This document shows, piece by piece, positions 36,952-46,792 of a stretch of DNA of 64,000 nucleotides; within the stretch, counting starts at the first letter, position 1, and every line of letters begins with the position of its first letter. The stretch comes from a bacterium (lineage in GTDB: Bacteria; Myxococcota_A; Bradymonadia; UBA7976; UBA1532), in the NCBI GenBank assembly GCA_030427205.1, contig JAUHXC010000001.1, positions 62,001 through 126,000 of the forward strand. The letters are read 5' to 3'. Position numbers and translations under genes: made by a program. The notes beneath the pieces were generated by a model that worked only from the letters and a program-made list of their open reading frames with translations, was not told the DNA's origin and made no database searches.

Positions 36952-38567
36952 TCGTGCGCTGGCGAGCGGTCGCGCTGTATCTGCTCGCGGCCGTCGTCGG
37001 CGGCTGCGAGACCCGGGACGCCGACCCCGACCCGGCGCCCGACATGGGCGAGCGCGAGCGCAACCCCGAGCTGGACATCGACGGCGACGGCTATCCGCCG
37101 GTGGATGGCGACTGCGACGACGACGACCCGGAGATCGGGCCCGAGGCGGTCGACATCTGCGGCGACGGCATCGACCAGGACTGCTCGGGTGAAGACCTCG
37201 ACTGCGGCAGCGCCGACCTCGATCGGGACGGGGTGACCGCCGACGAGGGGGACTGCGACGACGAGGATCCGACCCGCAGCCCGATGCGCATCGAGACCTG
37301 CGACGACGGCGTCGACCAGGACTGCTCGGGCGCCGACCTCGACTGCCAGGACGTGGACGCCGACGGGGACGGGCTCTCGCCCAACGAGGGCGACTGCGAC
37401 GATGACAACCCGCGCCGCCGGCCGGGCTTCGACGATCGCTGCGAGAACGGGGTCGACGAGGACTGCGACGGCGAAGACCGCATGTGCCTCGCCAACGACC
37501 GCGACGAGGACGGGGTGCAGGACGACGTCGACGTCTGCCCCGAGGTCTCCGACCCGCTGCAGCTCGACCAGGACGAGGACGGCGTCGGCGACAACTGCGA
37601 CAACTGCCTGCAGACGGCCAACCCCGACCAGAACGACGACGACGGCGACGGCCGCGGCGACGCCTGCGACAGCGACCTCGATCTCGACGGCGACGGGGTC
37701 AGCGCGGCGGCGGGCGACTGCGCGCCGGACGACGGCGACATCTTCCCCGGCGCGCAGGAGATCTGCGACGGCATCGACCAGGACTGCAATGGCTTCGCCG
37801 ACGACGGCTGCCCGACCGACCTGCGCACGGCGCTGGTCGAGATCGCCGCCGGGCCGACGCTGATCGGCAGCACCGACGCCGATCCGATGGCCTGCCTCGA
37901 GGCGTCGCCCGCCGAGCGGGACGAGAACTGCGACGAGGTGCCCCAGCGCACCATCCGGCTGTCGGCCTACGCCATCGAGGCCCACGAGGTGACCAACGCC
38001 CAATACGCCGCCTGCGTCGAGGCCGAGCGCTGCGTGCCGCCGCGCAACCGCGACGCGTTCGACGATCCGGAGAAGGCGAACCACCCGGTGGTGCACGTCA
38101 GCCAGAGCGAGGCGGGGGCCTACTGCGCCTGGACCGGCGGGCGCCTGCCCACCGAGGCCGAGTGGGAGCGCGCGGCCCGCGGCGCCGACCCCGAGGTGGA
38201 CCGGCGCTACCCGTGGGGCGATGACCTGCCCGACTGCGCGACCTCCAACGTCGACCGCTGCAACGGCGGCACCCAGCCGGTGATGCTGTATCAGCGCGAT
38301 CAGGCCGCAGGCGTCTTCGACCTGGGCGGCAACGTGCACGAGATCACCGCCGGCTGGCACGACCCGCTCTACTACCGCCGCATGCCCGCCGACGATCCGC
38401 CGCCGGTGGAGCAGCCGGCGATGGAGCCGGCGATCCCGGTGCGCGGGGGCAGCTATCGCGAGAGCGCGCAGTTCTCGACGCTGAGCTACCGCGGCTTCCG
38501 GGTGCAGCTCGTCAGCCCGCGCGACCGCCGGGCCTACGTCGGCTTCCGCTGCGTGCGCGACCGGTAG
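36948..38567 (+). CDS. Lipoprotein with MopE-like EF-hand repeats and a SUMF1-like domain
   Basis: 539 residues. Lipoprotein signal LYLLAAVVGGC. From residue 45 to about 285 there are repeated calcium-type segments (DIDGDGYPPVDGDCDDDDPE, ADLDRDGVTADEGDC, QDVDADGDGLSPNEGDCDDD) each followed by CGDGIDQDCSG-type cysteines, as in Myxococcota MopE-like and thrombospondin-type-3 proteins. The last 240 residues are a formylglycine-generating-enzyme (SUMF1-like) fold (EAHEVTNAQYAAC, AYCAWTGGRLPTEAEWERAA, VFDLGGNVHEI, PVRGGSY). The two active cysteines expected after RGGSY are missing (RESAQFSTLSYRG), so it is probably a non-catalytic binding domain. GTG start at 36948; a second GTG at 36954. Confidence 0.88.
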   Translation: MIVRWRAVALYLLAAVVGGCETRDADPDPAPDMGERERNPELDIDGDGYPPVDGDCDDDDPEIGPEAVDICGDGIDQDCSGEDLDCGSADLDRDGVTADEGDCDDEDPTRSPMRIETCDDGVDQDCSGADLDCQDVDADGDGLSPNEGDCDDDNPRRRPGFDDRCENGVDEDCDGEDRMCLANDRDEDGVQDDVDVCPEVSDPLQLDQDEDGVGDNCDNCLQTANPDQNDDDGDGRGDACDSDLDLDGDGVSAAAGDCAPDDGDIFPGAQEICDGIDQDCNGFADDGCPTDLRTALVEIAAGPTLIGSTDADPMACLEASPAERDENCDEVPQRTIRLSAYAIEAHEVTNAQYAACVEAERCVPPRNRDAFDDPEKANHPVVHVSQSEAGAYCAWTGGRLPTEAEWERAARGADPEVDRRYPWGDDLPDCATSNVDRCNGGTQPVMLYQRDQAAGVFDLGGNVHEITAGWHDPLYYRRMPADDPPPVEQPAMEPAIPVRGGSYRESAQFSTLSYRGFRVQLVSPRDRRAYVGFRCVRDR

Positions 38568-38581
38568 AGCGGCCAGAAGAC

Positions 38582-40810
38582 TCAGGGCGACGGATCGCCG
38601 GGGCAGTAGACGTTCTCGCTGACGACCGGGTCTTCGGCGCCGATGATCGCCCGGGCGGCGGCCTCGGGGCTGCAGTGGGACCGGAACAGGTTGCGCCGCA
38701 CGACCACCCCGCCGGTGTCGACGTTGGCCAGCGAGACCGGCGAGAAGCCCAGGGTGACGTCGCCGAAGTCATTGTGCTCGATGAGGATGTCCGAGGCGCC
38801 GAAGGCGGCGGTGACCAGCACCCCCGAGTCGTCGACGGTATTGCCGCGCACGAAGACCTCGGGCGTGTAGTCGGAGATCGTGATGCCCGAGCCGGCGATG
38901 TCGGTGATGCGGTTGTGCTCGACGTGATGCCGCGGGCCGTCGTTGCAGTGCACGTCGCGCCCGCCGCCGCCGACGATGACGCCCAGGGTCGAGCCGGCCA
39001 GGTCATTGCCCCGCACCAGCGTGTCGTAGCTGGCCTCGCCGTGCACGTCGATGTGGGCCTGGTTCATGGTGCGGAACCAGCCGTCGAGCACCTGGGCGTC
39101 GGTCGAGCCGAAGTCGACGACGACCCCGTGGCGCGCCACCTCGACCCGCGAGCGGCGGACCACCGTGCGCCCGGTGCGGATGAGGTGCACCCCGTAGCCC
39201 TGCCCGCCGCCGCCGTAGGCCGACGGGTGGTCCATCGCGCAGTCTTCGACGCGGATGTCGAGCGCGCGCTGCACCACGATGGCGAACTTGCCGAAGCCCC
39301 GCGCCGAGACGAAAGACGCCCGGACCCCTTCGGCCCACTCGATGAAGAGCCCGTTGTCGTCGATGACCGTGGGGTTGGTGCACGGCGCCTGGGCGAAGTT
39401 GTCGATCTGCAGCGCTTCGGGGCAGTTGGCCTGCAGGTGCACCTCGCTCAGGCCGCCGCCGCGGATGAGGTCGGCGGGCACGAGCCGCGGGTTGCTCTCG
39501 GCGGGCAGCGCTAGGTAGGGCGCGCGATCGAGCTCGACCCGCAGCAGGTCCGGCGCGTCGGGATCCGGCGCGATGGACACGACCCGCAGGTGGCGGCCGA
39601 TGTGGCGCGAGAAGCGCTCGACGTCGCGGCCGTCGACGCAGATCGGCGGCACCTCGCCGAAGTCGTCGGCGGTCAGCCAGACCCGCTCGGGCGCCCAGTC
39701 GGCGGGGGCCTCGACCCGCATCACCCGGCTGCCGGCGTCGACCGGCCCGCGGATGGGCGCCGCCGCGCCGTTGCGCAGGCCGGATCCGGCGAAGCGCACC
39801 GCCGGCACCTGTCCGCCGGCGGGCGGATCCCACAGCAGCGTCGTGGCCGACTCGAAGCCGTCGGGGCCCGCGCCGCGGATGTAGACGTCGTCCCGGCCCA
39901 CCCGCAGCGTGCTGCGCAGGGTGTAGGTCGCGGCGGCGAGCGTCACGTGCACCGGGCCCGCGGGGGCCTCGGCGATGGCGGCGGTGATCAGGGCGCCGTC
40001 GTCGCAGTCGGGCTCGGCGCAGGGCATGGGCGCGAGCGCGGTCCCGGCGGGCGGCTCGGGCCGCGGGGCCGGCTCGGGCAGCGCGCCGAGCGGGTCGACC
40101 AGCCACGCGTGGTGCAGCACGGCGCCGCCGCCGACCGCTTGCACCTCGAGGGTCCACGGGCCGGGGCCGACGGGCAGCTCGACCGCCGGCGGTTGCGCAT
40201 CGGCCCCGAAGGCGGGCGCGGTCCAGTCGGCGTAGGGCATACGAGCCCGGCGAGGCGCGGCGTCGGCGTCCCCGCGCAGCTCGGCCTGCGCGTCGATCTC
40301 TTCGACGCCCGCGGTCCAGCGCAGCCGGAAGGCGCCGTCTTCGACCCGCCAGATCGTCGCCGCGAGGGCCAGGGTCAGCGTCGGCGCCTCGGCCTGCGCG
40401 TCGGCGTCGATACGCCAGCGCAGCGTGGCGCCGGGGTCGAGCAGCAGGCCGCCGCCTTCGAGTCGGGCGTGCGGGCCTTCGATCTCGGCCTCGTCGAGCG
40501 GCAGTCGCCGGGTCGGCACGGGGTCGCGGGGCGCCGCGTCGGGGGCCATATCGATCGGCGTCGCGTCGGCCCGCATGTCGCCCGGCCGCGCGTCGAGCCC
40601 GTCCGGGCCGCTGTCGGGCGCGCTGCCGTCGAGCGCGCTGCCGTCGGGCGTGGTTGCGTCGGGCAACGGGTCGGGCGGCGCGCCGTCGGGCCCGACGTCT
40701 GCGCCGCGATCGGGCGGGTCGGCCTCGCCGTCGTCGCAGGCGGCGAGCCCCGCGGCGAGTGAGATGATGGCGCAGATCAGCGGCAGACGGCGGAGACATG
40801 GGTCGAGCAT
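38582..40810 (-). CDS. Lipoprotein with right-handed parallel beta-helix
   Basis: 742 residues. Signal ends in AGLAAC, followed by a long Asp/Pro/Gly linker (about 27-100) that spans the cell surface layer. Residues 320-735 are short repeating strands with Asn/Gly turns (VHLIRTGRTVVRRSRVEV, VVVDFGSTDAQVLDGWF, HHVEHNRITDIAGSGITI, ILIEHNDFGDVTLGF), the pectate-lyase-like PbH1 pattern. Such proteins bind or cleave polysaccharides; no catalytic set could be assigned. It ends 14 bp from the convergent MopE-like gene and is divergent from exbB. Confidence 0.85.
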   Translation of the reverse strand: MLDPCLRRLPLICAIISLAAGLAACDDGEADPPDRGADVGPDGAPPDPLPDATTPDGSALDGSAPDSGPDGLDARPGDMRADATPIDMAPDAAPRDPVPTRRLPLDEAEIEGPHARLEGGGLLLDPGATLRWRIDADAQAEAPTLTLALAATIWRVEDGAFRLRWTAGVEEIDAQAELRGDADAAPRRARMPYADWTAPAFGADAQPPAVELPVGPGPWTLEVQAVGGGAVLHHAWLVDPLGALPEPAPRPEPPAGTALAPMPCAEPDCDDGALITAAIAEAPAGPVHVTLAAATYTLRSTLRVGRDDVYIRGAGPDGFESATTLLWDPPAGGQVPAVRFAGSGLRNGAAAPIRGPVDAGSRVMRVEAPADWAPERVWLTADDFGEVPPICVDGRDVERFSRHIGRHLRVVSIAPDPDAPDLLRVELDRAPYLALPAESNPRLVPADLIRGGGLSEVHLQANCPEALQIDNFAQAPCTNPTVIDDNGLFIEWAEGVRASFVSARGFGKFAIVVQRALDIRVEDCAMDHPSAYGGGGQGYGVHLIRTGRTVVRRSRVEVARHGVVVDFGSTDAQVLDGWFRTMNQAHIDVHGEASYDTLVRGNDLAGSTLGVIVGGGGRDVHCNDGPRHHVEHNRITDIAGSGITISDYTPEVFVRGNTVDDSGVLVTAAFGASDILIEHNDFGDVTLGFSPVSLANVDTGGVVVRRNLFRSHCSPEAAARAIIGAEDPVVSENVYCPGDPSP

Positions 40811-41026
40811 GGCGGCACTCTACCGTCCGCCGAGCGGTCGACCAACCGCGGCGAGCGCCGGTCGAGGAACCCCGCAGCGGCGTCCTGCATCCCACTCGGG
40901 CGCAGCCCGCCCGACCCACGGCGGAAGACCGTGCGCGGGTCTGCCCGTTGCTGGATCGACCCCGCCCGTCGTGCTAAACGATTCGGCTGCGGGGGCGCAC
41001 CCGCGCGCAGCCTCACGGAGAGCCCG

Positions 41027-41503
41027 TTGCTGACCGAATTCCTGCTGGGAGTCACGCTGATCGGGGCCGAATGGGTCCTGTACGTGCTGGTCGTGATGTC
41101 GTTCGTCTCGTTGGCGCTGATCGGCGAGCGCTTCGTCTTCTATCGGCGGGCGGCGCAGAACCGCAAAGCGCTGGAGCAGGCGCTGGCCGACGACGGCGAA
41201 GAGGGCCTGCGGGTGCACCTCGAGCGCAATCTGACGATGCTGGCCTCCATCGGCTCCAACGCGCCGTTCATCGGCCTCTTCGGCACCGTCCTGGGCATCA
41301 TCCGGGCCTTCCACGAGCTCTCCGGCGACCTGACCGGCGGCGCCGACGTGGTGATGGGCGCCATCTCCGAGGCCCTCGTGGCGACGGCGGTGGGCATCTT
41401 CGTCGCCATCCCGGCGCTGTGGGCCTACAACGGCTTCATGCGCAAGACCGAGCAGCTCTTCGCGCTGGCGGTGGGCGCCGCGCCGGCCAAGGCCGAGGAC
41501 TGA
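41027..41503 (+). CDS. exbB: ExbB/TolQ-type proton channel
   Basis: 158 residues from a TTG at 41027 (GGAG 6 bp upstream). Three membrane helices: [40 protein letters not shown] and [23 protein letters not shown]. The last two carry the conserved TolQ/ExbB Pro/Gly/Thr residues that line the proton path. It is shorter than E. coli ExbB because the periplasmic N-terminal extension is missing. With exbD and tonB it forms an energy-transduction unit. A TGCTAAACG extended -10-like element lies at 40972-40980. Confidence 0.92.
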   Translation: MLTEFLLGVTLIGAEWVLYVLVVMSFVSLALIGERFVFYRRAAQNRKALEQALADDGEEGLRVHLERNLTMLASIGSNAPFIGLFGTVLGIIRAFHELSGDLTGGADVVMGAISEALVATAVGIFVAIPALWAYNGFMRKTEQLFALAVGAAPAKAED

Positions 41504-41504
41504 G

Positions 41505-41939
<435 letters not shown>

Positions 41940-42011
41940 TGGGCCCGCCGGATCAGATCGCGCCGGCCCTCGGGGCGTACGCAGGCCCGTATCAGCCTGC
42001 GAGGTGTCATC

Positions 42012-42866
42012 ATGGCGCGTGATCTGGACGCTCTGCGCCCCCGCTCGTCGATGTGGGTCGCCGTCGGGTTGGCGTCGCTGCTGGCCCATGGCGGGGTCGC
42101 CGCGGGGCTGGCGAGCTACGAGCCGCCGCCGCCGCCGCCCGAGCGCATCCCGGTCGACCTCAAGATCGTCGAGGTGCCGCCGCCCGAGCCGCCCAAGCCG
42201 CCCGAGCCGCCGCCCGAACCCGAGAAGCCGCCCGCGCCCGAGCCGCCGCCGGAGCCCGAGAAACCCCGCGAGGCGGTGAAGCAGGACGATCCGCCGCCGC
42301 CGCCCAAGAAGAAGCCGCGGCGCAAGAAGACCAAGAAGAAGCCGGTCGAGCCGCCCAAGCCGAACCCGGCGCCGCCGCCCGCCGAGCCGACGCCGGACAA
42401 GCCGCCCGAGCCGCCGCCGATGATGATGGGGCTGCAGTTCGAAGGCGTCGCGACGAGCAAGACCGGCATCGCCGTGCAGCCGGGGGCCCACGACGGCGCG
42501 CGCGACGGCGCGGTGGACGGCACCGGCAGGAAGGGCCCGCGGGCGCCGACGCCGCCGGCCGACGGCGACGCCGAGGAGACGGTGCCCATCGCCGGGGTGA
42601 CCTCGCTGCCGCGGCTGATCAAGGAGGTCAAGCCCGACTTCCCCGAAGAGCTCAAGCGACGGGGCATCGAGGGCAAGGTGGTGCTCAGCCTGGAGATCGG
42701 CACCAACGGCCGGGTGCGCAAGGCGCGGGTCGTCTCGCGGCTGCATCCCGAGCTGGACAAGCTGGCCCGCCGCGCGGCGCTGAAGCTGAAGTTCGAACCG
42801 GCCAAGGTCCGCGGAACCCCGGTCGCGGTGAACCTGCCCTATACGTTCTACTTCGTCATCGACTGA
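42012..42866 (+). CDS. tonB: TonB energy transducer
   Basis: 284 residues. One N-terminal membrane helix (MWVAVGLASLLAHGGVAAGLA), a proline/glutamate/lysine-rich periplasmic spacer (about 38-140, many PPEP and EKP repeats) and a C-terminal TonB domain (SLPRLIKEVKPDFPEELKRR, GKVVLSLEIGTNGRVRKARV, LKFEPAKVRGTPVAVNLPYT). It passes the proton-motive force from ExbB/ExbD to outer-membrane receptors such as the one encoded next. There is a 72-bp gap after exbD. Confidence 0.94.
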   Translation: MARDLDALRPRSSMWVAVGLASLLAHGGVAAGLASYEPPPPPPERIPVDLKIVEVPPPEPPKPPEPPPEPEKPPAPEPPPEPEKPREAVKQDDPPPPPKKKPRRKKTKKKPVEPPKPNPAPPPAEPTPDKPPEPPPMMMGLQFEGVATSKTGIAVQPGAHDGARDGAVDGTGRKGPRAPTPPADGDAEETVPIAGVTSLPRLIKEVKPDFPEELKRRGIEGKVVLSLEIGTNGRVRKARVVSRLHPELDKLARRAALKLKFEPAKVRGTPVAVNLPYTFYFVID

Positions 42867-42882
42867 GCGTCTGACACACTGT

Positions 42883-42922
42883 CGACCGACCACCGACCAC
42901 CGACCGACCACCGACCGACCGG
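42883..42922 (+). repeat. CGACC/CGACCAC simple-sequence tract
   Basis: Mixed tandem units CGAC and CGACCAC fill most of the 63-bp gap between tonB and the receptor gene. The tract could change in length by slippage and so alter spacing or a leader structure. Confidence 0.75.
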
Positions 42923-42929
42923 ACCCCGC

Positions 42930-45575
42930 TTGAGCTTCCGCCCCGCACCACTGGCCCGCATCGCGCTGGTCGCCGCGCTCTTCGCCGCCCTGGCACCGCC
43001 CGTACTGGCCCAGGAGGGCGCCCGCCGCCTCACCGCCGAGGAGGAAGCGGCCAATACCCCGCCGCCGCAGCAGATGGTGCTCACCAAAGCGCCCGAGCTG
43101 GTGACCTACGTCGAGGCCATCTACCCCGAGCAGGCCAAGGCCGAGCAGAAAGAGGCCGAGGTCATCGTCATCCTGACGCTGTCGGCCGAGGGCGCGGTCA
43201 GCGACGTTCAGCTCAAAGATGCGCCGGTGGGCGACGGCTTCGACGAGGCGGCGATCGAGGCGGCGAAGCAGCTGATCTTCAGCCCGGCCGAGATCAACGG
43301 CGAGCCGGCGTCGATCCGGGTGCCGTTCAAGTACACCTTCAAGTACGTGCCCGATCCGGTGCAGGTGCAGGCGTCCGAACCGGAATACGGCCGCGTGGTC
43401 GGCCGGGTGCGCGAGCGCGGTACGCGCCTGCCGCTGCCGGCGGTGCCGGTGAGCATCGGCAGCCGCGAGGTGATCTCCGACGGCACGGGGCGCTTCACCT
43501 TCGAAGACGTCGAGCCGGGCAGCTACGAGCTGGTGGCCACCTCGACCGACCACCGCCGCGAGCGGGTGATGATCGAGGTCGTCGTCGGTGAAGAGGTCGA
43601 CGTCGACCTGCGGCTGCAGCGGCTGCGCAGCTCGCCCTACGAGACCATCGTGCGCGGCGATCGGGCCAAGACCAGCCTGACCCGGCGCACCCTCGAGAAA
43701 GACGCCCTGCGCACGGTGGCGGGCACCTTCGGCGACCCGCTGCGCGCGGTGCAGAACCTGCCGGGCATCGCCCGGGCGCCGTATATCGTCGGGGTCCTGC
43801 TGGTCCGCGGCTCGACGCCGGGCGACTCGGCGGTGATGATCGACGGGCACGAGGTGCCGCTGTTGTTCCACTTCCTCGGCGGGCCGAGCGTGCTGCCGCC
43901 GGAGATGCTCGACCGCATCGACTATTACCCGGGCAACTTCTCGGTGCGCTTCGGGCGGGCCATCGGCGGCGTCATCGACGTGGGCACCCGCAAGACGACG
44001 AGCAAGCAGTGGCGGGGCAGCGCCGAGGTCGACCTTTTTGACGCGGGGCTGTACCTCGAGGGCCCGATCACCGACGACATCAGCTTCTCGGCCTCGGTGC
44101 GCCGCAGCTACATCGACGTGGTGCTCGAGACGGTCATCGACGTCTTCGGCGTCGAAGACCTGGCTCAGGTGCTGCCGCGCTACTACGACTATCAGGCCCG
44201 CGCCGACTGGCGCATCAACCGCAACCACGAGCTGTCGCTGCTGCTCTTCGGCTCGGACGACGAGCTGCAGGTCGTCGGTCAGGCGGGCACCAACACCGCC
44301 TACGACGTCACCGCCGGCATCTCGTTCCACCGGCTCAAGCTCGACTGGCGGGCGCGGCTGGGCAAAGAGGTCGAGTTCAGCTTCTCGCCGGTGCTCGGGG
44401 TCGATACCACCGGCGGCGCGGTGGGCGAGGTCGAGGCCAAGGGCGAGATCGACGAGGTGGCCCTGCGCTACGACCTGCGCATCCAGCCCACCGACGACTT
44501 CGTCCTGCGCACCGGCTTCGACGGGCAGGCGCGGGTGATCACCTTCAGCGGCACGATCCCCGTGCCCTTCGGCGCGACGCGCCCGCTGCCCGGCTCGAAC
44601 CCCGGCGAGCTGGCCGCTGTCGAGCTGGAGCGCGATCTGGCCCAGGTCTCCGCGGCGGGATACGTCGAAGCCGAGTGGAACGTCTTCGGCGGCCCGGTGA
44701 CGGTCATCCCCGGCGTGCGCACCGACCATTACGACTGGGCCGGCCGCCACCGCTGGTTCGTCGACCCCCGGGTCACCGCCCGCTGGTCGCTCGACGACGA
44801 AGACGAGTGGGTGCTCAAGGGCGGGGTGGGCGTCTTCAGCCAGCCGCCGACCGAGTTCCGCCTCGACCCCGACTTCGGCAACCCCGACCTCGAGCCCGAG
44901 TGGGCGATCCACTACGGGCTGGGCGTCGAGCATCAGATCTCCGAGGCGCTCAGCCTCGACGTGCAGGGCTTCTACATCGACCGCCGCGACCTCAGCGACC
45001 GGGTCGAGGGGGTCGACGTCGACGGGCTGTCGGTCGAGCGGCCCAACTTCGAGAACATCGCCACGGGGCGGGCCTACGGGCTCGAGCTGCTGCTCAAGCA
45101 CGAGGTCACCCGCGACGTCTACGGCTGGATCAGCTACACCCTCTCCCGCTCCGAGGAGAACGACGGCCCCGGCACGCCGACGACGCCGACGCCCTTCGAC
45201 CAGACCCACAACCTGGTGGTGGTCGCCAGCTGGAAGTTCGCCGCCAACTGGGAGACCGGCCTGCGCTTCCGGCTGGTCTCGGGCAACCTCGAGACGCCGG
45301 TGCTCGGCTCGACCTTCGACGCCGACGAGGGCACCTACACGCCCATCGAAGGCCCCGAAGACAGCGTGCGGGTGGCCCCGTTCAACCAGCTCGACATCCG
45401 GGTGGAGCGCACCTGGGACTACGAGACGTGGAACCTCGCCGCCTTCGTCGACGTGCAGAACGTCTACAACGCGCTCAACGCCGAGGGCACCCGCTACGAC
45501 TATCGCTTCCGCGAGTCGGCTCCGCTGCCGGGGCTGACCGTGCTGCCCACCATGGGCGTGAGGGGGAGCTTCTGA
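42930..45575 (+). CDS. TonB-dependent receptor with N-terminal TonB C-domain
   Basis: 881 residues. Signal peptide (ALVAALFAALAPPVLA). Residues about 50-146 repeat a TonB C-terminal domain (YVEAIYPEQAKAEQKEAEVI, VSDVQLKDAPVGDGFDEAAI, IRVPFKYTFKY). A carboxypeptidase-regulatory Ig-like domain follows (150-230, GRFTFEDVEPGSYELVATS), then the plug (about 255-370, DPLRAVQNLPGIARAPY, LLVRGSTPGDSAVMIDGHEV) and a 22-strand barrel ending in Phe (MGVRGSF). The ligand is unknown. TTG start at 42930, no strong ribosome-binding site. It ends overlapping the next lipoprotein gene by 1 bp. Confidence 0.92.
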   Translation: MSFRPAPLARIALVAALFAALAPPVLAQEGARRLTAEEEAANTPPPQQMVLTKAPELVTYVEAIYPEQAKAEQKEAEVIVILTLSAEGAVSDVQLKDAPVGDGFDEAAIEAAKQLIFSPAEINGEPASIRVPFKYTFKYVPDPVQVQASEPEYGRVVGRVRERGTRLPLPAVPVSIGSREVISDGTGRFTFEDVEPGSYELVATSTDHRRERVMIEVVVGEEVDVDLRLQRLRSSPYETIVRGDRAKTSLTRRTLEKDALRTVAGTFGDPLRAVQNLPGIARAPYIVGVLLVRGSTPGDSAVMIDGHEVPLLFHFLGGPSVLPPEMLDRIDYYPGNFSVRFGRAIGGVIDVGTRKTTSKQWRGSAEVDLFDAGLYLEGPITDDISFSASVRRSYIDVVLETVIDVFGVEDLAQVLPRYYDYQARADWRINRNHELSLLLFGSDDELQVVGQAGTNTAYDVTAGISFHRLKLDWRARLGKEVEFSFSPVLGVDTTGGAVGEVEAKGEIDEVALRYDLRIQPTDDFVLRTGFDGQARVITFSGTIPVPFGATRPLPGSNPGELAAVELERDLAQVSAAGYVEAEWNVFGGPVTVIPGVRTDHYDWAGRHRWFVDPRVTARWSLDDEDEWVLKGGVGVFSQPPTEFRLDPDFGNPDLEPEWAIHYGLGVEHQISEALSLDVQGFYIDRRDLSDRVEGVDVDGLSVERPNFENIATGRAYGLELLLKHEVTRDVYGWISYTLSRSEENDGPGTPTTPTPFDQTHNLVVVASWKFAANWETGLRFRLVSGNLETPVLGSTFDADEGTYTPIEGPEDSVRVAPFNQLDIRVERTWDYETWNLAAFVDVQNVYNALNAEGTRYDYRFRESAPLPGLTVLPTMGVRGSF

Positions 45576-46777
45576 TGCGCAGACGCATCCCGATCGTCGG
45601 ACTGCTGCTGCTGACCCTGGGCGTCGGCGCGTGCACCGACTTCGACATCCAGTGGAAGGTCGACGACTTCCGCGTGCTGGCGGTGCGCGCCGTCGACAGC
45701 TCCGAGGAGTTCGTCGACGCGCTGGTGATCTTCGACCCCGAGCTGCTGCAGCGGCTCGCCGAGCTGGAGGACCTCGAAGACTTCGAGGACCTCGACATCG
45801 ACATCGAAGACCTGCAGGACCAGGCCACCTTCCGGGTGATCGACACCACCGTCGACTACCTCATCGAGCCGCTGGTCATCGACCCGGCCTACCCCGACGG
45901 GCCGTTCCGCCTGCGGGCCCGCGCCTGCCCCTGGACCGAGACCTATCGCTGCGACGACTTCGAAGACCGCGAGGGGCTGGTGGTCGACGTGATCGGCGGC
46001 ATCGAGGCCCTGCGCCAGGAGGATCTGACCTTCTTCTTCAACCCGTCGGTGGACTTCCTCAACGCGGCGCTCAAGGAAGACCCCTACAAGGGCTTCGGCG
46101 GGCTCTACATGCTCATCGACATCGACATCGAGAGCCCCAGCGGCCTCATCCGCGCCGCCAAGACGGTCTCGGCCCAGCCGGCGGGCCTCGACGAGCTCTT
46201 CCCCATCGACGATGTGCTGCGCCCCAACCGCAACCCGCGGCTGTGCGGGGTGCGCGCGTTCTACCCCAACGGCGACTCGCTGCGCATCGAGCGCACGCGC
46301 GACCAGGACGAAGACATGCGCGAGGTCTGGCGCCAGAAGAACAACGTCAGCCTGTGCGACGACTTCGACCTGACCGACCACTACATCACCTGGGAGGAGC
46401 CGCTGCCGGTGGCCGCGGGCACCGAGATCGTATTGCGGCCGCTGCCGCCGCTCGACCGGGACGGCCAGCTGCGGGCCGAGGAGGAGAAGTACTACACCCT
46501 CTCGCTGCCCACCAACGGCCAGCCGCCCCAGCTCGTGCGCCAGATCGAGCGGCTCGAGATCGACCTCTACACCACCGGCGGCACCCTCGACGACGACCGG
46601 GCGTTCACCCGCTCGGTCTTCGGCGCGCAGGTGAGCCCGGAGTTCACCTGGACGGTGCCCGAGAAGCTGGGGCCGGTGACGATGTGGTTCGTGCTGCGCG
46701 ACAACCGCGGCGGGGTCAGCTGGATGGAGCGCACGCTCGAAGTGGTCCGCCGCCCGCCGCCCGAAGCCGAGGAGTAG
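45575..46777 (+). CDS. Lipoprotein of the TonB-receptor operon
   Basis: 400 residues. Lipobox at LLLTLGVGAC. No family recognised. The mature part is acidic with a striking helix (LEDLEDFEDLDIDIEDLQD, near 65-85) and then mixed beta segments; two Ig-like strands may form the C-terminus (SPEFTWTVPEKLGPVTMWFV, GGVSWMERTLEVV). It is translated directly after the receptor (TGATG), so it may be a surface partner of that receptor, like the SusD-type or hook lipoproteins of other systems; this is inference. Confidence 0.82.
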   Translation: MRRRIPIVGLLLLTLGVGACTDFDIQWKVDDFRVLAVRAVDSSEEFVDALVIFDPELLQRLAELEDLEDFEDLDIDIEDLQDQATFRVIDTTVDYLIEPLVIDPAYPDGPFRLRARACPWTETYRCDDFEDREGLVVDVIGGIEALRQEDLTFFFNPSVDFLNAALKEDPYKGFGGLYMLIDIDIESPSGLIRAAKTVSAQPAGLDELFPIDDVLRPNRNPRLCGVRAFYPNGDSLRIERTRDQDEDMREVWRQKNNVSLCDDFDLTDHYITWEEPLPVAAGTEIVLRPLPPLDRDGQLRAEEEKYYTLSLPTNGQPPQLVRQIERLEIDLYTTGGTLDDDRAFTRSVFGAQVSPEFTWTVPEKLGPVTMWFVLRDNRGGVSWMERTLEVVRRPPPEAEE

Positions 46778-46792
46778 CGCCCGCGACGTCGG

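Noticed and set aside
42883-42922. CRISPR-like repeat
   Set aside because: Units are 4-7 bp with no spacers; simple-sequence tract.
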